From contig NZ_RKHR01000006.1 in NCBI RefSeq assembly GCF_003752585.1, positions 62,001 to 126,000 on the forward strand: a stretch of DNA of 64,000 nucleotides, given 5' to 3'. The notes beneath the pieces were generated by a model. That model worked only from the letters and a program-made list of their open reading frames with translations. It was not told where the DNA came from and did no database searches. Shown in pieces: positions 37,854 through 47,603 of the stretch; the stretch's first letter is position 1, and every line of letters begins with the position of its first letter. The position numbers and the translations under genes are program-made. The stretch is from Sinobacterium caligoides (GTDB lineage Bacteria > Pseudomonadota > Gammaproteobacteria > Pseudomonadales > Sinobacteriaceae).

Positions 37854-38408
37854 ATGAAATATCCACGCATCGTCCAACAACAATGGCTAACGCACAGCCA
37901 ACTATTCCACGTCGAGGCCCTGTCACTCGAGTTCAGCAATGGCGCCAAACGTGACTACGAGCGTCTAAATCCCGGTCACGATCGCGCCGTCATGGTGCTG
38001 CCAATACGCGACGACGACACGCTGATTCTCATTAAGGAATATGGGGCGGGCATCGATCAATATCACCTCTCTTTTCCCAAGGGTGCCATCGACAGTGGTG
38101 AAGAAATACTCGACGCGGCACTGCGCGAGCTACAAGAAGAGGCAGGCTACGCCGCCACCGAGTTACGCCTAGTTAAACAACTAGCGCTTTCGCCGTCGTA
38201 TATGGGTAACAAAATTCACTTCGTCGTCGCTCGCGGTCTCTACCCCAGCCGACTGGAAGGCGACGAGCCGGAGCCCCTCGAGGTCATTGAGTGGCCACTT
38301 AGTAAGCTCAGCGAGCTAGTACTCGACGCCCGCTTCATCGAGGCTTACGCAATGGCCGGGCTTACCTTACTGAGCCACCATCTGGCCGCCAAAAAGACAT
38401 CACGATAG
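37854..38408 (+). CDS. nudE: ADP compounds hydrolase NudE
   Basis: Nudix hydrolase for ADP-ribose, NADH and related dinucleotides. 184 residues; Nudix box GAIDSGEEILDAALRELQEE followed by AG, and the C-terminal EPLEVIEWPL stretch. Divergent from yrfG, as nudE is from yrfG in E. coli. Confidence 0.92.
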   Translation: MKYPRIVQQQWLTHSQLFHVEALSLEFSNGAKRDYERLNPGHDRAVMVLPIRDDDTLILIKEYGAGIDQYHLSFPKGAIDSGEEILDAALRELQEEAGYAATELRLVKQLALSPSYMGNKIHFVVARGLYPSRLEGDEPEPLEVIEWPLSKLSELVLDARFIEAYAMAGLTLLSHHLAAKKTSR

Positions 38409-38579
38409 CGTTAGACGGGTAACGTCTAGACAGAAACGAACGGTTAATTTCCTCGCCTGCTCTACAAATCGCCCTCGTTGAACTACGCTTACTGCTAACA
38501 GGCCGTGCCAAACACTCGCAAGGATTGGGGATTTTGGACTGAGGACAACGGCTACTCGTTCAACCAACAGGGATGTCTT

Positions 38580-38849
38580 ATGATTCCGAAAATGCATATC
38601 GTGCGTAATAATGCCAGCCGCCGTCGCGACGCTCGCAGGCGCGCCCTACTCCACCTTCACCTCAACAACACCAGCCACCTCGAGGAACAACTACAGCGTG
38701 AGATCGAGCAGCTCGATGGCAAGCTAGAGACCCTGAAGACCGCCAGTAACCGTATCGACTTCGGGCTAGTGCAAACCTACACAGAAATGCTGCATAGCCG
38801 TCGACAACTCTTTCGTGATATCAATAGGACACCGAGCAAGCTCTGGTAG
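38580..38849 (+). CDS. Hypothetical small basic coiled-coil protein
   Basis: 89 residues from the ATG at 38580, which has an AGGGA site five bases upstream. The frame stays open for another 25 codons upstream, but that part has unusual composition. The protein is Arg-rich at the start (RNNASRRRDARRRALLHLHL) and forms one predicted helix or coiled coil (HLEEQLQREIEQLDGKLETL). No family recognised. It sits between nudE and the convergent redoxin gene. Codon use is like that of its neighbours, which supports a real gene. Confidence 0.6.
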   Translation: MIPKMHIVRNNASRRRDARRRALLHLHLNNTSHLEEQLQREIEQLDGKLETLKTASNRIDFGLVQTYTEMLHSRRQLFRDINRTPSKLW

Positions 38850-38857
38850 CCCTACGT

Positions 38858-39376
38858 TCAACGCTCTAGGCTTGCCAGCCACAGACGTAACTGCAGCCCC
38901 CAACGCGAGGTTGGCCCGCTACTCACATAGCTAATCTCGCCACGCTGATTGACAATAAAGAAACTCGGCGTCACTACCACTCCCCAGCGCTCACCGTATA
39001 ACCCTTGCTGATCATTTAATGTTGCAAAACGATAATGGTGCTGTTCCTGATAGGCGGCAATCTCCGCATCGCTGCCCGAAGATAAAGCCACACTAAGCAC
39101 ATTATGCTCCTTTGACAGCTCACTCACCGCTGGTGACACGATGGCACAGATTGGGCACCAACTTCCCCAAAAGTAGATCAAGACCGGGCCGTCGGCTAGC
39201 GCGTCACCGAGATCAAACAGCTCACCAGAAACCAACACCGTCTCTATATTTGGCACCGGCCCCGCAATCATGTCTCGCTGCTGATAAAGAGACACGGCAA
39301 AGCCAACGACGCTGACCAGCAACACCGTTTGTACCACCGCTCGCCAAACCTTTGCCTCTTTTAAACGCCTTAACAT
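38858..39376 (-). CDS. Membrane-anchored thioredoxin-like protein disulfide oxidoreductase
   Basis: About 172 residues with one N-terminal membrane helix (VVQTVLLVSVVGFAVSLY) and a periplasmic TlpA/redoxin domain carrying the active site YFWGSWCPICAIVSP and the cis-proline VTPSFFIVNQRG. It belongs to the protein disulfide oxidoreductase group that often accompanies scsBCD. The ATG at 39376 follows AAAGG closely; a GTG four codons upstream (39388) is an alternative. No DsbD-like partner is nearby. Confidence 0.85.
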   Translation of the reverse strand: MLRRLKEAKVWRAVVQTVLLVSVVGFAVSLYQQRDMIAGPVPNIETVLVSGELFDLGDALADGPVLIYFWGSWCPICAIVSPAVSELSKEHNVLSVALSSGSDAEIAAYQEQHHYRFATLNDQQGLYGERWGVVVTPSFFIVNQRGEISYVSSGPTSRWGLQLRLWLASLER

Positions 39377-39391
39377 TACCTTTACCACTAT

Positions 39392-39429
39392 TGTGACTAT
39401 TTACACCGACTATTTACACTGACTATGAT
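39392..39429. repeat. Short tandem repeat, 13-bp unit
   Basis: GACTATTTACACC, GACTATTTACACT and a partial GACTATGATTT follow each other directly upstream of the redoxin gene. Two nearly complete copies and a third broken one. A binding site or replication slippage are both possible. Confidence 0.6.
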
Positions 39430-39542
39430 TTTGACAGGTAAATAGACTCACAGTTCCCGAAACGGTTGAGAGCTCGCCTATGTCACTAACACACGTTAGA
39501 ATCGGCGCCCAAACAGAAGCAGTCACTTAGCGTAGCATTTAT

Positions 39543-40415
39543 ATGTGGATCCTCTTTACCCTCTTTGCCGCCGCCATGCAGGCGTGGCGCAATGCCTTTC
39601 AGAGCCAGCTCAGCCGAGAGGTCAATAGCGCCGGTGTCACTCTCGCTCGCTTTCTCTGGGCCAGCCCTATCGCAGCCCTCTATCTCTGTATGCTTTACCT
39701 GTGGCAACCGGTCGCGTTGCCGCAATTCAGCACCCCGTTCTACTTCTATGTCATCGCCGCTGCCACGATGCAAATTTTCGCGACGTTACTGATGGTGCAA
39801 CTGTTCAAACTGAAAAACTTTGCCGTTGGCGTTGGCTTAGCAAAAAGTGAGGCGATTGTCGCCGCCGTGCTAGGCGTGTTGTTTTTCGGCACAAAGCTTT
39901 CGTCGCTCGGCTGGCTTGGTATCACCGTCGGTGCCATCGCCGTCTTTCTCATGAGTAGCCGTCAGGGGCTACAAACTGTCTCGCTGAAAACGATGGCCAT
40001 CGGCCTACTCTGTGGCGGCGGCTTCGCACTGACTTCGCTCTGGGTACGCGAGGCCAGCCTCACCATCAACTTACCATTCCAGTACCGTGCGGCTTGGACG
40101 CTATTGTTAGTAATCAGCCTACAAACACTCGTACTACTTGGCTACCTGTTAAGCGTTGACAGCAACACACTACATGCACTACTGGCCCGCCCAAAACTCA
40201 CGCTGTTAACGAGTAGCAGTAGCTGCCTTGGCTCAATCGGCTGGTTTAGCGCGATGTCGCTGCAGGCCGTGCCCTACGTCAAAACACTTGGCCAAGTTGA
40301 GGTCTTCTTTACTCTGTTAATCGCCACCTTCTGGCTAAGGCAGCAACTACAACGACGCGACATCCTAGCCCTCTTGCTTATCGCTATTGCCGCGGTACTC
40401 GTTATGTGGAGCTAA
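39543..40415 (+). CDS. EamA/DMT-family permease
   Basis: 290 residues with about ten hydrophobic segments and two EamA repeats, typical of drug/metabolite transporters. The repeats end in GVLFFGTKLSSLGWLGITVG and FFTLLIATFWLRQQLQRRDI. The start MWILFTLFAAAMQAWRNAFQ is common to a subgroup of EamA proteins. The substrate is unknown. The region downstream (40416-40638) is AT-rich and without a gene. Confidence 0.88.
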   Translation: MWILFTLFAAAMQAWRNAFQSQLSREVNSAGVTLARFLWASPIAALYLCMLYLWQPVALPQFSTPFYFYVIAAATMQIFATLLMVQLFKLKNFAVGVGLAKSEAIVAAVLGVLFFGTKLSSLGWLGITVGAIAVFLMSSRQGLQTVSLKTMAIGLLCGGGFALTSLWVREASLTINLPFQYRAAWTLLLVISLQTLVLLGYLLSVDSNTLHALLARPKLTLLTSSSSCLGSIGWFSAMSLQAVPYVKTLGQVEVFFTLLIATFWLRQQLQRRDILALLLIAIAAVLVMWS

Positions 40416-40564
40416 GTCCCGCATTAATTTAGAGGCTATTAAGGGTTTACCAACTTTCAATTTAGCTATTAATGAATCCCACTGCAGCAAGGTACAGAAG
40501 CAACAAAGTAGAGCCCCTAGCAACGTACAACATGTACTCCCCTACCTTTAACGGGCAAGCACAA

Positions 40565-40592
40565 CAAAAAAAATAGAAAAGCTATTTTTTAT
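40565..40592. terminator. AT-rich hairpin between EamA and LuxR genes
   Basis: AAAAAATAG (40568-40576) and CTATTTTTT (40582-40590) form a stem with a 5-base loop and flanking A/T runs. The all-A/T stem is weak, but it lies where two convergent genes need a terminator. Confidence 0.35.
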
Positions 40593-40638
40593 TTTCAAAA
40601 AAACAACATCATTCTATTAGCTAAAAAACAAAATCAAA

Positions 40639-41808
40639 CTAAGCGGTACTTTTAATGATCAAAGAAATCATTTCAATCTGTCGTTTAAAACCGTTCTTCG
40701 CCATCACCGACTTAATATAGCTTCGCACCGTATTTTCAGTTAACTGTAAAATTTTCGCCGAAGACTTAATATCATCACAGCGAATCAACCTCTCAACGAC
40801 CTTTGCCTCTGATTCGGTAGCGTCAATAATGGCTCTTATTGAGCTTCGGCTTGGGTACTCTATTGCATTACTGTCTTTCGCCTCGACTATCAGGCCGGTA
40901 AACTGCTCTTCCTTGGATAATAACGCACGAAAAGTTAACCGTAGCGGCTCTGATGCTGTTGGAATGAAAATATGCTGCCGCTGTAACTGTCGGCATTTAG
41001 AATCGAGAAGAAATACTAATATCGACCGATGAAAATCCTCGTTTAGCTTATCGTCGTTAAAAACGATACCGCTGTCGCCGACAGTGAACAAATTATATTG
41101 TTGATTTAATTTCTCCATCTCATCGCTGACACTTGCTAAAGAGCCGCTCGCCGAAAAAAGCATAATGGGTTGCTGAACCACATCCAATGCTGAGCCAAGC
41201 CCTTTGTTAAGAGCTTTCTGACTATAAATCCCTTCATACAACATGACTGCATGCTCAACATGTCCCGCCAGCAAGCTGATAATATTTAAATCTTCGCTTT
41301 TAAACACCCCCTGATCACGGCTACGATTAAACATCAAAATAAAGCGCTCACCTAACCTCAACTCAAAGGTGACGCCCGCATTATCACTCATATCAATTGT
41401 CTTGGCACTTTCTTGTGATATCGGTGACAGCTCCGAATAAATATCATAATCATCATCACCATCGGAGAAGCTATAAACAGCACCAAGCGGCAAGCTGAGT
41501 GCGCGCAACACAGACTCATCATCTTCGGTTGCGCCCGATTTAATCAACTGTTGCAACAATCCTTCCGGGTAGCCACTAGCCCAGCCAATTCGCCCTTTGC
41601 GAGTTGCTATATCGATAGCAAAGAGACCTGCCGTGCGGGCATTGAGGGTTTCACAGCAGGCTGCAAGAAAAGGTGTAAAGCCTTTGTCCGAGGAGGCAGA
41701 GTCATAGAGTGTATAAACGAGTTGATTGTAACTACTAAGCTCGCTGTCGCTCACCGCCGCAGCCAATGAAGACTGCTCCCCCATCTCAACATCTATTGTC
41801 ATCGACAA
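40639..41808 (-). CDS. LuxR-family transcriptional regulator with unknown sensor domain
   Basis: 389 residues ending in a GerE/LuxR helix-turn-helix (about 325-389: DATESEAKVVERLIRCDDIK, then LQLTENTVRSYIKSVMAKNG). The N-terminal 300 residues have no clear match: not a receiver, not an acyl-homoserine lactone domain, perhaps a degenerate GAF/PAS pair (LNARTAGLFAIDIATRKGRI; FILMFNRSRDQGVFKSEDL). It is isolated, lies between the EamA gene and an AT-rich gap, and no target operator is obvious. Probably an orphan regulator in an accessory segment. Confidence 0.8.
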   Translation of the reverse strand: MSMTIDVEMGEQSSLAAAVSDSELSSYNQLVYTLYDSASSDKGFTPFLAACCETLNARTAGLFAIDIATRKGRIGWASGYPEGLLQQLIKSGATEDDESVLRALSLPLGAVYSFSDGDDDYDIYSELSPISQESAKTIDMSDNAGVTFELRLGERFILMFNRSRDQGVFKSEDLNIISLLAGHVEHAVMLYEGIYSQKALNKGLGSALDVVQQPIMLFSASGSLASVSDEMEKLNQQYNLFTVGDSGIVFNDDKLNEDFHRSILVFLLDSKCRQLQRQHIFIPTASEPLRLTFRALLSKEEQFTGLIVEAKDSNAIEYPSRSSIRAIIDATESEAKVVERLIRCDDIKSSAKILQLTENTVRSYIKSVMAKNGFKRQIEMISLIIKSTA

Positions 41809-42796
41809 TCGCTCCTACTAACAGCTTACTCAATAGGTAAGGTGTTACTTGTTTCATTTTCTCTTCGCCAGCTTGGCGAGCCCACAATTTATCGTTGTTC
41901 AAATGCGTCGAAGTATATTTCTAATTTTGGTCGCGCATTAAAACTGCTATAAACTAGCGAAAACGATCAGCAAACACCCTGTATAATTCTTATATTTTAC
42001 CGGATATAGCACATCTACACTTACCGTTATCTACTCTACTGTTCCGTCTAATAAAAAGATAAGCCAAAACAAACCTATCAGCACCACAATATAATCGCTA
42101 GAACTTTTAGCTTTACTAGGTTACTAACAATAGCTGCCATAGCCTTAGTCGATTATTAACAGCGATTACACCGCTATTATCCAACATAGACTTTCTCGAT
42201 AAAAAGCCTCAACCTCATCATGCGTTGCCGTAAAAACATGACGACTTAAGCCAATGTCTTACACCCTCTTTATTTATGGCATGACCGGCATTCACCCAGC
42301 AACATCAAAAGAGAGGCAATGCATTGGTTAATTCGTAGAATTTTTTACGCACAAAACTTATTGCCTGAAAGCTCATTGTCGCTTACTAGCAACAGGCGGC
42401 CAGTCCCAAAGTAGAGCACTGCAAAATAAATAAATTTTTTGCCTATAGTTAGTACATAAAAAACACATACCGAGAAACAAACAAAAACATTGATGGATAC
42501 TCTCTCAATGCAGACAACTGCTAGAAAAAAGCTCAACAGATAAAATACCAGACATTATCACAAGCATATAAATGACTAGCGGGACATATTATGATTCAGG
42601 GTAGGCTGTTACACCGACTGACCACTGCCACATCAGTTAGGCATGCATATCGGCCCTTAAAGTAAGCTCACTACGCACAGAGAAGAGCAAGAGGCGCCTT
42701 TTAGACCATAAGGGGGGAAGTCTTTCCACACAGCGATTCCACTGCCTCAATATCAGCTCGCAACGATTCATAGAGGAGTTAATTACCGCAGAAACG
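41809..42796. other. AT-rich 1-kb intergenic region
   Basis: About 1 kb between the LuxR gene and tRNA-Phe, lower in GC than the surroundings. I find no reading frame with coding character (a 63-codon minus-strand frame at 42345-42536 is low-complexity and probably chance), no long repeat and no integrase. An AGGAG motif at 42772-42776 is followed by no good start. Possibly the remains of lost genes. Confidence 0.5.
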
Positions 42797-42802
42797 AAAA
42801 AA

Positions 42803-42830
42803 GCCGTTATCGTAAACGATAACGGCTTTT
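42803..42830 (-). terminator. Terminator of tRNA-Phe
   Basis: Inverted repeat AAAGCCGTTATCGT / ACGATAACGGCTTT with a short A loop, just 3' of the tRNA on the minus strand, followed by a T-run on that strand. Confidence 0.85.
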
Positions 42831-42836
42831 CAAATA

Positions 42837-42912
42837 TGGTGCCCGGAGACAGAATCGAACTGCCGACACGGGGATTTTCAATCCCCTGCTCTACCGACTG
42901 AGCTATCCGGGC
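42837..42912 (-). tRNA. tRNA-Phe (GAA anticodon)
   Basis: A 76-nt tRNA on the minus strand beginning GCCCGGATAGCTCAGTCGGT, with anticodon loop TTGAAAA (anticodon GAA), T arm GGCAGTTCGATTCTGTC and acceptor 3' end ending CCGGGCACCA, so CCA is encoded. All four stems pair. Followed by a strong terminator. Confidence 0.97.
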
Positions 42913-43024
42913 TTGTCTTGAAGACGGGGCGTATTAAACCGCCACCAGCGCAGGGAGTCAAGCGCTGAAAGGCATATTTATCGAGTTTTTTCTCCGACTG
43001 ATTAAATTAACATCGAATCGGTCA

Positions 43025-43297
43025 TTATTCGGACGGCGGCACATAGCCTTCAATCTTCTCTACAGCCTCATTACTGAGAAACTTCTCTAGCTGTTCGTCC
43101 AGAAACACCTTCGTTGAGGGGTCGAGGACGTTGAGCTGCTTCTCATTGATCAGCATAGTCTGTAAGCCCACCCACTCCAACCACGCCTTCTTTGACACCG
43201 TTTCATAGAGCTTCTTCCCCTTCGGCCCTGGATAAGGGGGGCGTGCCATACCTTCTAACTCTTGATCGTATTTACGGCAGTGTACGGTATGGCTCAT
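43025..43297 (-). CDS. yggX: Oxidative damage protection protein YggX
   Basis: Fe(II)-trafficking protein that protects iron-sulfur clusters. 90 residues with the family pattern VHCRKYDQELEGMARPPYPG, the single cysteine near the start, and WLEWVGLQTMLINEKQLN. The ATG with complement 43295-43297 follows GGAGAGCGACC. Downstream of mutY on the same strand, the E. coli order. Confidence 0.94.
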   Translation of the reverse strand: MSHTVHCRKYDQELEGMARPPYPGPKGKKLYETVSKKAWLEWVGLQTMLINEKQLNVLDPSTKVFLDEQLEKFLSNEAVEKIEGYVPPSE

Positions 43298-43375
43298 GGT
43301 CGCTCTCCAAAAGGTCAAAATCGAGTATATAGCGCATTATAACCTCACCCATTCATTTAGCGAACCGTGTGAGGG

Positions 43376-44461
43376 CTATTCTCGTTGCTTCGCAACCAAC
43401 TCTGACAATAGTGTCGCCACTGGTGCAGGCACTCCTAGCTCTCGCTTCTCTATCGGGTACCACTGCGAAGCCTGCTCCGCCACCACATCGGCCCCACCGC
43501 AGGAACGTAATAATAATGGCATGTAATCGAGGTGGTAGTGACTGAAAGTATGCCGGCGCTGTGACCACCGCTCGACAACCTCTACCTCTAGGTTGAGCTG
43601 GTGCTCACACCACGTCTCCACCGCATCATCAACGTTACACTGAGGCAGGCACCATAGGCTCCCCCAAATGCCGCTCGGTGGGCGTTTCTGCAACAACACC
43701 TCGCCCTGGGCGTTGATGATAATAAGAAGCAGCGCTTGCTTGACCGGCGTCTGCCGCTTTGGCTTCTTACCGGGAAACTGCACCTGCGTGCCCTCGGCAT
43801 AAGCAGTGCAACCTTGTTGCAGTGGACAGCGAAGGCAATCGGGCGACGATCGGGTACAGACTGTCGCCCCAAGATCCATCATCACCTGGGTATAGGCGTG
43901 CGAGCGCTCAGCTGGGGTGTAGTGCTCCGCGATCTGCCACAGCTGACGATGCACCGCCGTCTTGCCCGGCCAGCCCTCGACGCAGTGGTAGCGTGCCAGC
44001 ACGCGCTTGACGTTGCCATCGAGGATCGCCGCCCGCTTACCATAGGCAATAGAGACTATTGCCCCCGCCGTCGAGCGCCCGATACCCGGCAGCGCCTCAA
44101 GCTCGTCGACAGTCTCAGGGAAACTGCCGGCAAACTGTTCGACCACCTGCTTCGCCGCCCGATGCAGGTTGCGCGCTCGCGCGTAATAACCAAGCCCCGC
44201 CCAGAGGGCCAAGACTTGATCCTCATGGGCGGCCGCCAACGCCTGCACCGTCGGTAACTGTTCGATGAAGCGCGTAAAGTAGCCGATCACCGTCGCGACC
44301 TGGGTCTGCTGTAGCATGATCTCGGAAAGCCACACACGATAGGGGGTAATCTGCCGCTGCCAGGGCAAATCTTTGCGGCCGTAGTCGTCATACCATGACA
44401 ACACTTGCTGCGCGAATTGATCGGCATCATGCAACGGATAGGGGGAGGGAGAACTCGACAT
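43376..44461 (-). CDS. mutY: A/G-specific adenine DNA glycosylase
   Basis: Removes adenine opposite 8-oxoguanine. 361 residues: catalytic glutamate in [10 protein letters not shown], helix-hairpin-helix [13 protein letters not shown] with the catalytic aspartate in [11 protein letters not shown], the [4Fe-4S] loop C-X6-C-X2-C-X5-C ([17 protein letters not shown]), and a C-terminal Nudix-like domain (from about 230) that recognises oxoG. Upstream of yggX. Confidence 0.95.
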   Translation of the reverse strand: MSSSPSPYPLHDADQFAQQVLSWYDDYGRKDLPWQRQITPYRVWLSEIMLQQTQVATVIGYFTRFIEQLPTVQALAAAHEDQVLALWAGLGYYARARNLHRAAKQVVEQFAGSFPETVDELEALPGIGRSTAGAIVSIAYGKRAAILDGNVKRVLARYHCVEGWPGKTAVHRQLWQIAEHYTPAERSHAYTQVMMDLGATVCTRSSPDCLRCPLQQGCTAYAEGTQVQFPGKKPKRQTPVKQALLLIIINAQGEVLLQKRPPSGIWGSLWCLPQCNVDDAVETWCEHQLNLEVEVVERWSQRRHTFSHYHLDYMPLLLRSCGGADVVAEQASQWYPIEKRELGVPAPVATLLSELVAKQRE

Positions 44462-44577
44462 AAAAGGTCTTCACTGCAGGTATGCGGGCCGACGCAGCAC
44501 GCCAACGCCAGTCGTTAGTCACGCCGACATCGCTGTCAGCGCGACTATTGTACGCACTCCTAACAACAGACTCTAGA

Positions 44578-46734
44578 CTAGCGTTTGAACCATTTATCGA
44601 TGGCGTCGCCAATCGCTTCTTCAGCCTTGCGCTTTACTTCATGCGTGGCCATATCCGCAATAATTTTACCCATCTGCTTCTCATCGATGCCGCATAGCTT
44701 ACTCGGCTCATCACTGAACTTACCCGCACAACGCACCGGCCAGTAAATATCACGATAGCGGGCATTAACGCGGCAGGCGTCGGCGCCCTGATCGCCAGAG
44801 ATTTTTAAACCTAGGCCGTAGTCGACGGTTTCTTTCGCCACATCCACCACTCCCTTGCCCTTAATCTGCATATTTTTCAAGCCGCCGCTGAGCTCAGTAT
44901 TGGTTAGCTTCATGCCATCAATGCGCAGCTTACCCACCACATCGTTCAACGTTGTCCGCGCCGGCCACTCCCCCTTGAGACTCTCCTTGTTGACCAATGA
45001 AATACCCTGGCAGACCGTCTTCTCAATATTGAAGCCTTCGGCACGACCTTTGCGTAGACGGAAGCCCGCGCTGCCCTTGGCTCGCTGCTCCAGTGCCGTG
45101 ACACTATTACCACTACTGGTCAGGCTCAGGTTGAAGTCGAGGGCACCATAGAGCCAGTCAGTGTCGGCCAAGATCACGGCGATAGGATTGATAGTAACTC
45201 CCTGCACTGTTTTGTGTAGTGCCAACTTCGGCGTACTGCCTTTAACATCCAGAGTAGCATCGGCCTTAATACTGCCTTTGTACGCCTTGGCATCGAAAGA
45301 CACCAGTCTCAATAAGCCCTGATAAGCAGTCAGTTTTAGCTTACTATCCTCTAACGTAAGACCGTGGGCGATCAGTTTTTGCAAAGCAAAGCTGACATCG
45401 ACATCCAAGCCACGCAACGTCTCCAGTGGGAATAATGCCTCTTCCTTCGCTGCAGTCACGCCTTGGCCACCGCCGGCCGCGGCTGGCGGCACAGACTCAT
45501 TAGCCGCTTTCCCCGCCTCAGACGGTGGCAGATAGTGATCGAGGTTAAACTTATCCAGCGTCAGATTTGCCGCTATACGTCCACTGCGCTTGTTATTGAG
45601 CGTCAACACACCGCTCATCGTCGACTCGTCAAGCTCGAGCTTCAGCGGCTGTAGGCGTATCTTTTCACCACGCAAGCTCAGCGTCGTCGCCAGAGCCAAC
45701 TTATGTAACGCCTGCTTTGACGCCATCGTTGGCAATGTCTGACCCAGTGCCGTGAGTGTATCGGCGAGATTGAAAGGCTTGACCTCGATACGGCCGTCGA
45801 CCTGCAGCTCGCTACCCCACTGGCTCGCCTGCAAGTCACCGACCATATCGATATCGTTCAGACGCAACTGCCAGCGGCCAACACTTGCCGTCTCAGCCGC
45901 TAGATCAGCAAGCACTTTATCGAGAATGACCCGCACCTCAACTTGCTTGTTCGCGACCGCCTCACCGTCTGCCATAAACTGCAGGTGCGTGTTATCCAAC
46001 TCGATCAGATTATTGTCTTTGACGCTGAGCGTAGATTTCACCGTCAGCTGGGTGTTCAACGCCGGCTCAGTCAAGACTAGCGCGAGGCCACTCTCAACAG
46101 GGAAGCTCTCACCCTGTAAGTTGACGTCGCTGGCCTTCAGATAAAAACCGTCTAGCTGTATCTCGCTGGCCGCATGCAGATCCCTGTAGTGAATAGCGGT
46201 CTCAGCGACATCGATATTGGCAATCTGCAGCGCAAACGCCCCACTCGCCTCACCTTTCGCCTCACCCTCAGTCACATTAGCATCTTTATTAACAGGGTCC
46301 GCATCACCACTCTGCGCTTGCCCATCAGACGATAGCGTTGCACTCTTCATCACCCGCTGCCAATTACCTCGACCATTCTTGTCGCGCACGAGAGCCAACT
46401 TCAGCCCCTGCAAGCTAGCATCGTCCACCTCAACCCGGGCGGAGAGTAGTGGCATCACCGCCAAGCCCAACTGCAATGAATCCAGTTTAGCGAGAGGCTG
46501 TTCATCCTCGGGAAGCTGATAGCTGAGGCCGGCCACCTCGATCGATAAGCGGGGAAAGAAGTGCAGCGCCAACTGACCATCGATAGTCAGCTCACCTCGA
46601 GTCTGTTCAGCCACGATGCGTTGCAACTCACTTTTTACCCGGTCCTCGTCGACCACGAGCAGCAGCAACACCCACACCGCCACGACCATCACGACCAGCA
46701 CCGCCCCGACTATTAGCAATACACGCTTCATCAT
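44578..46734 (-). CDS. AsmA family outer-membrane biogenesis protein
   Basis: 718 residues with one N-terminal membrane helix (VLLIVGAVLVVMVVAVWVLL) and a large periplasmic repeated beta domain. The AsmA start (LTIDGQLALHFFPRLSIEVAG) and C-terminal block (KGRAEGFNIEKTVCQGISLV; GLKNMQIKGKGVVDV) are clear. AsmA-like proteins are thought to carry phospholipids between membranes. Runs of Gly/Ala (PPAAAGGGQGVTAAKEE near 420) form a flexible linker. The same gene lies near mutY-yggX and hisB in Pseudomonas. Confidence 0.88.
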   Translation of the reverse strand: MMKRVLLIVGAVLVVMVVAVWVLLLLVVDEDRVKSELQRIVAEQTRGELTIDGQLALHFFPRLSIEVAGLSYQLPEDEQPLAKLDSLQLGLAVMPLLSARVEVDDASLQGLKLALVRDKNGRGNWQRVMKSATLSSDGQAQSGDADPVNKDANVTEGEAKGEASGAFALQIANIDVAETAIHYRDLHAASEIQLDGFYLKASDVNLQGESFPVESGLALVLTEPALNTQLTVKSTLSVKDNNLIELDNTHLQFMADGEAVANKQVEVRVILDKVLADLAAETASVGRWQLRLNDIDMVGDLQASQWGSELQVDGRIEVKPFNLADTLTALGQTLPTMASKQALHKLALATTLSLRGEKIRLQPLKLELDESTMSGVLTLNNKRSGRIAANLTLDKFNLDHYLPPSEAGKAANESVPPAAAGGGQGVTAAKEEALFPLETLRGLDVDVSFALQKLIAHGLTLEDSKLKLTAYQGLLRLVSFDAKAYKGSIKADATLDVKGSTPKLALHKTVQGVTINPIAVILADTDWLYGALDFNLSLTSSGNSVTALEQRAKGSAGFRLRKGRAEGFNIEKTVCQGISLVNKESLKGEWPARTTLNDVVGKLRIDGMKLTNTELSGGLKNMQIKGKGVVDVAKETVDYGLGLKISGDQGADACRVNARYRDIYWPVRCAGKFSDEPSKLCGIDEKQMGKIIADMATHEVKRKAEEAIGDAIDKWFKR

Positions 46735-46919
46735 CTTCCCTCGACTGTTGTTTTCATTAATATTACACCTTCGAACACGCTACACAGATTGTGCAAGACT
46801 TTCCCACTGAATTAGCAGCGGGTTTATCATATAATAGGCATTCTTATTGCCTTGAGTGCTCCATAGTACTCTAAGCCGCTGAAAATTATCGTTTGAATAA
46901 GAGATAACGGAGCGTAACC

Positions 46920-47513
46920 ATGGCCAACCGCCAAGCCAGCGTGACTCGCAACACCCTGGAGACCCAAATTACCGTCAGCATCGACCTCGATGGCAACGGC
47001 ACCGCTAAGTTCGATACTGGCGTGCCTTTTCTCGAGCACATGATGGACCAAATCGCCCGCCACGGCATGATCGACCTCGATATTCACGCGGTCGGCGACC
47101 ATCATATCGACGACCATCACACCGTCGAAGACATCGGCATCACCCTTGGTCAAGCCTTCGCCAAAGCGGTTGGCGACAAGAAGGGGATCAATCGTTACGG
47201 CCATGCCTATGTCCCCCTTGACGAGGCACTATCCCGTGTCGTCATCGACTTCTCCGGTCGCCCTGGTTTAATTCACAAGTGCGACTATACCCGAGGCAGC
47301 ATCGGCAAGCTCGACACTCAGTTGTTCGATGAGTTTTTCCACGGCTTCGTCAACCACGCCGGCGTGACCCTGCACATTGACAACATTCGCGGCAAGAACG
47401 CCCACCATCAGGCCGAGACGATCTTCAAGGCCTTCGGCCGCGCGCTGCGCATGGCACTGACTGCCGACCCACGCATGGCCGGTATCATGCCGTCGACCAA
47501 AGGCTCGCTCTAG
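46920..47513 (+). CDS. hisB: Imidazoleglycerol-phosphate dehydratase
   Basis: Mn-dependent dehydratase of histidine synthesis. 197 residues, the single-domain form. Metal-binding motifs are in [16 protein letters not shown], the [13 protein letters not shown] block and [19 protein letters not shown]. Followed 90 bases later by hisH. Confidence 0.96.
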   Translation: MANRQASVTRNTLETQITVSIDLDGNGTAKFDTGVPFLEHMMDQIARHGMIDLDIHAVGDHHIDDHHTVEDIGITLGQAFAKAVGDKKGINRYGHAYVPLDEALSRVVIDFSGRPGLIHKCDYTRGSIGKLDTQLFDEFFHGFVNHAGVTLHIDNIRGKNAHHQAETIFKAFGRALRMALTADPRMAGIMPSTKGSL

Positions 47514-47603
47514 CGAGCTCACTAAGCATAGGCAGACAATGCGCCAAGCTCTAGCACGACGTGCAAAGTGCTAGCGCTATTCGATTGATTAAGAGGTATA
47601 GCG

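Noticed and set aside
42345-42536. 63-codon minus-strand reading frame in the AT-rich gap
   Set aside because: Composition is mostly Phe, Val and Leu from AT-rich DNA, no ribosome-binding site, no family resemblance.
42837-42912. tRNA-Phe as the attachment site of an integrated element
   Set aside because: No copy of the tRNA 3' end and no integrase gene found on either side within the window.
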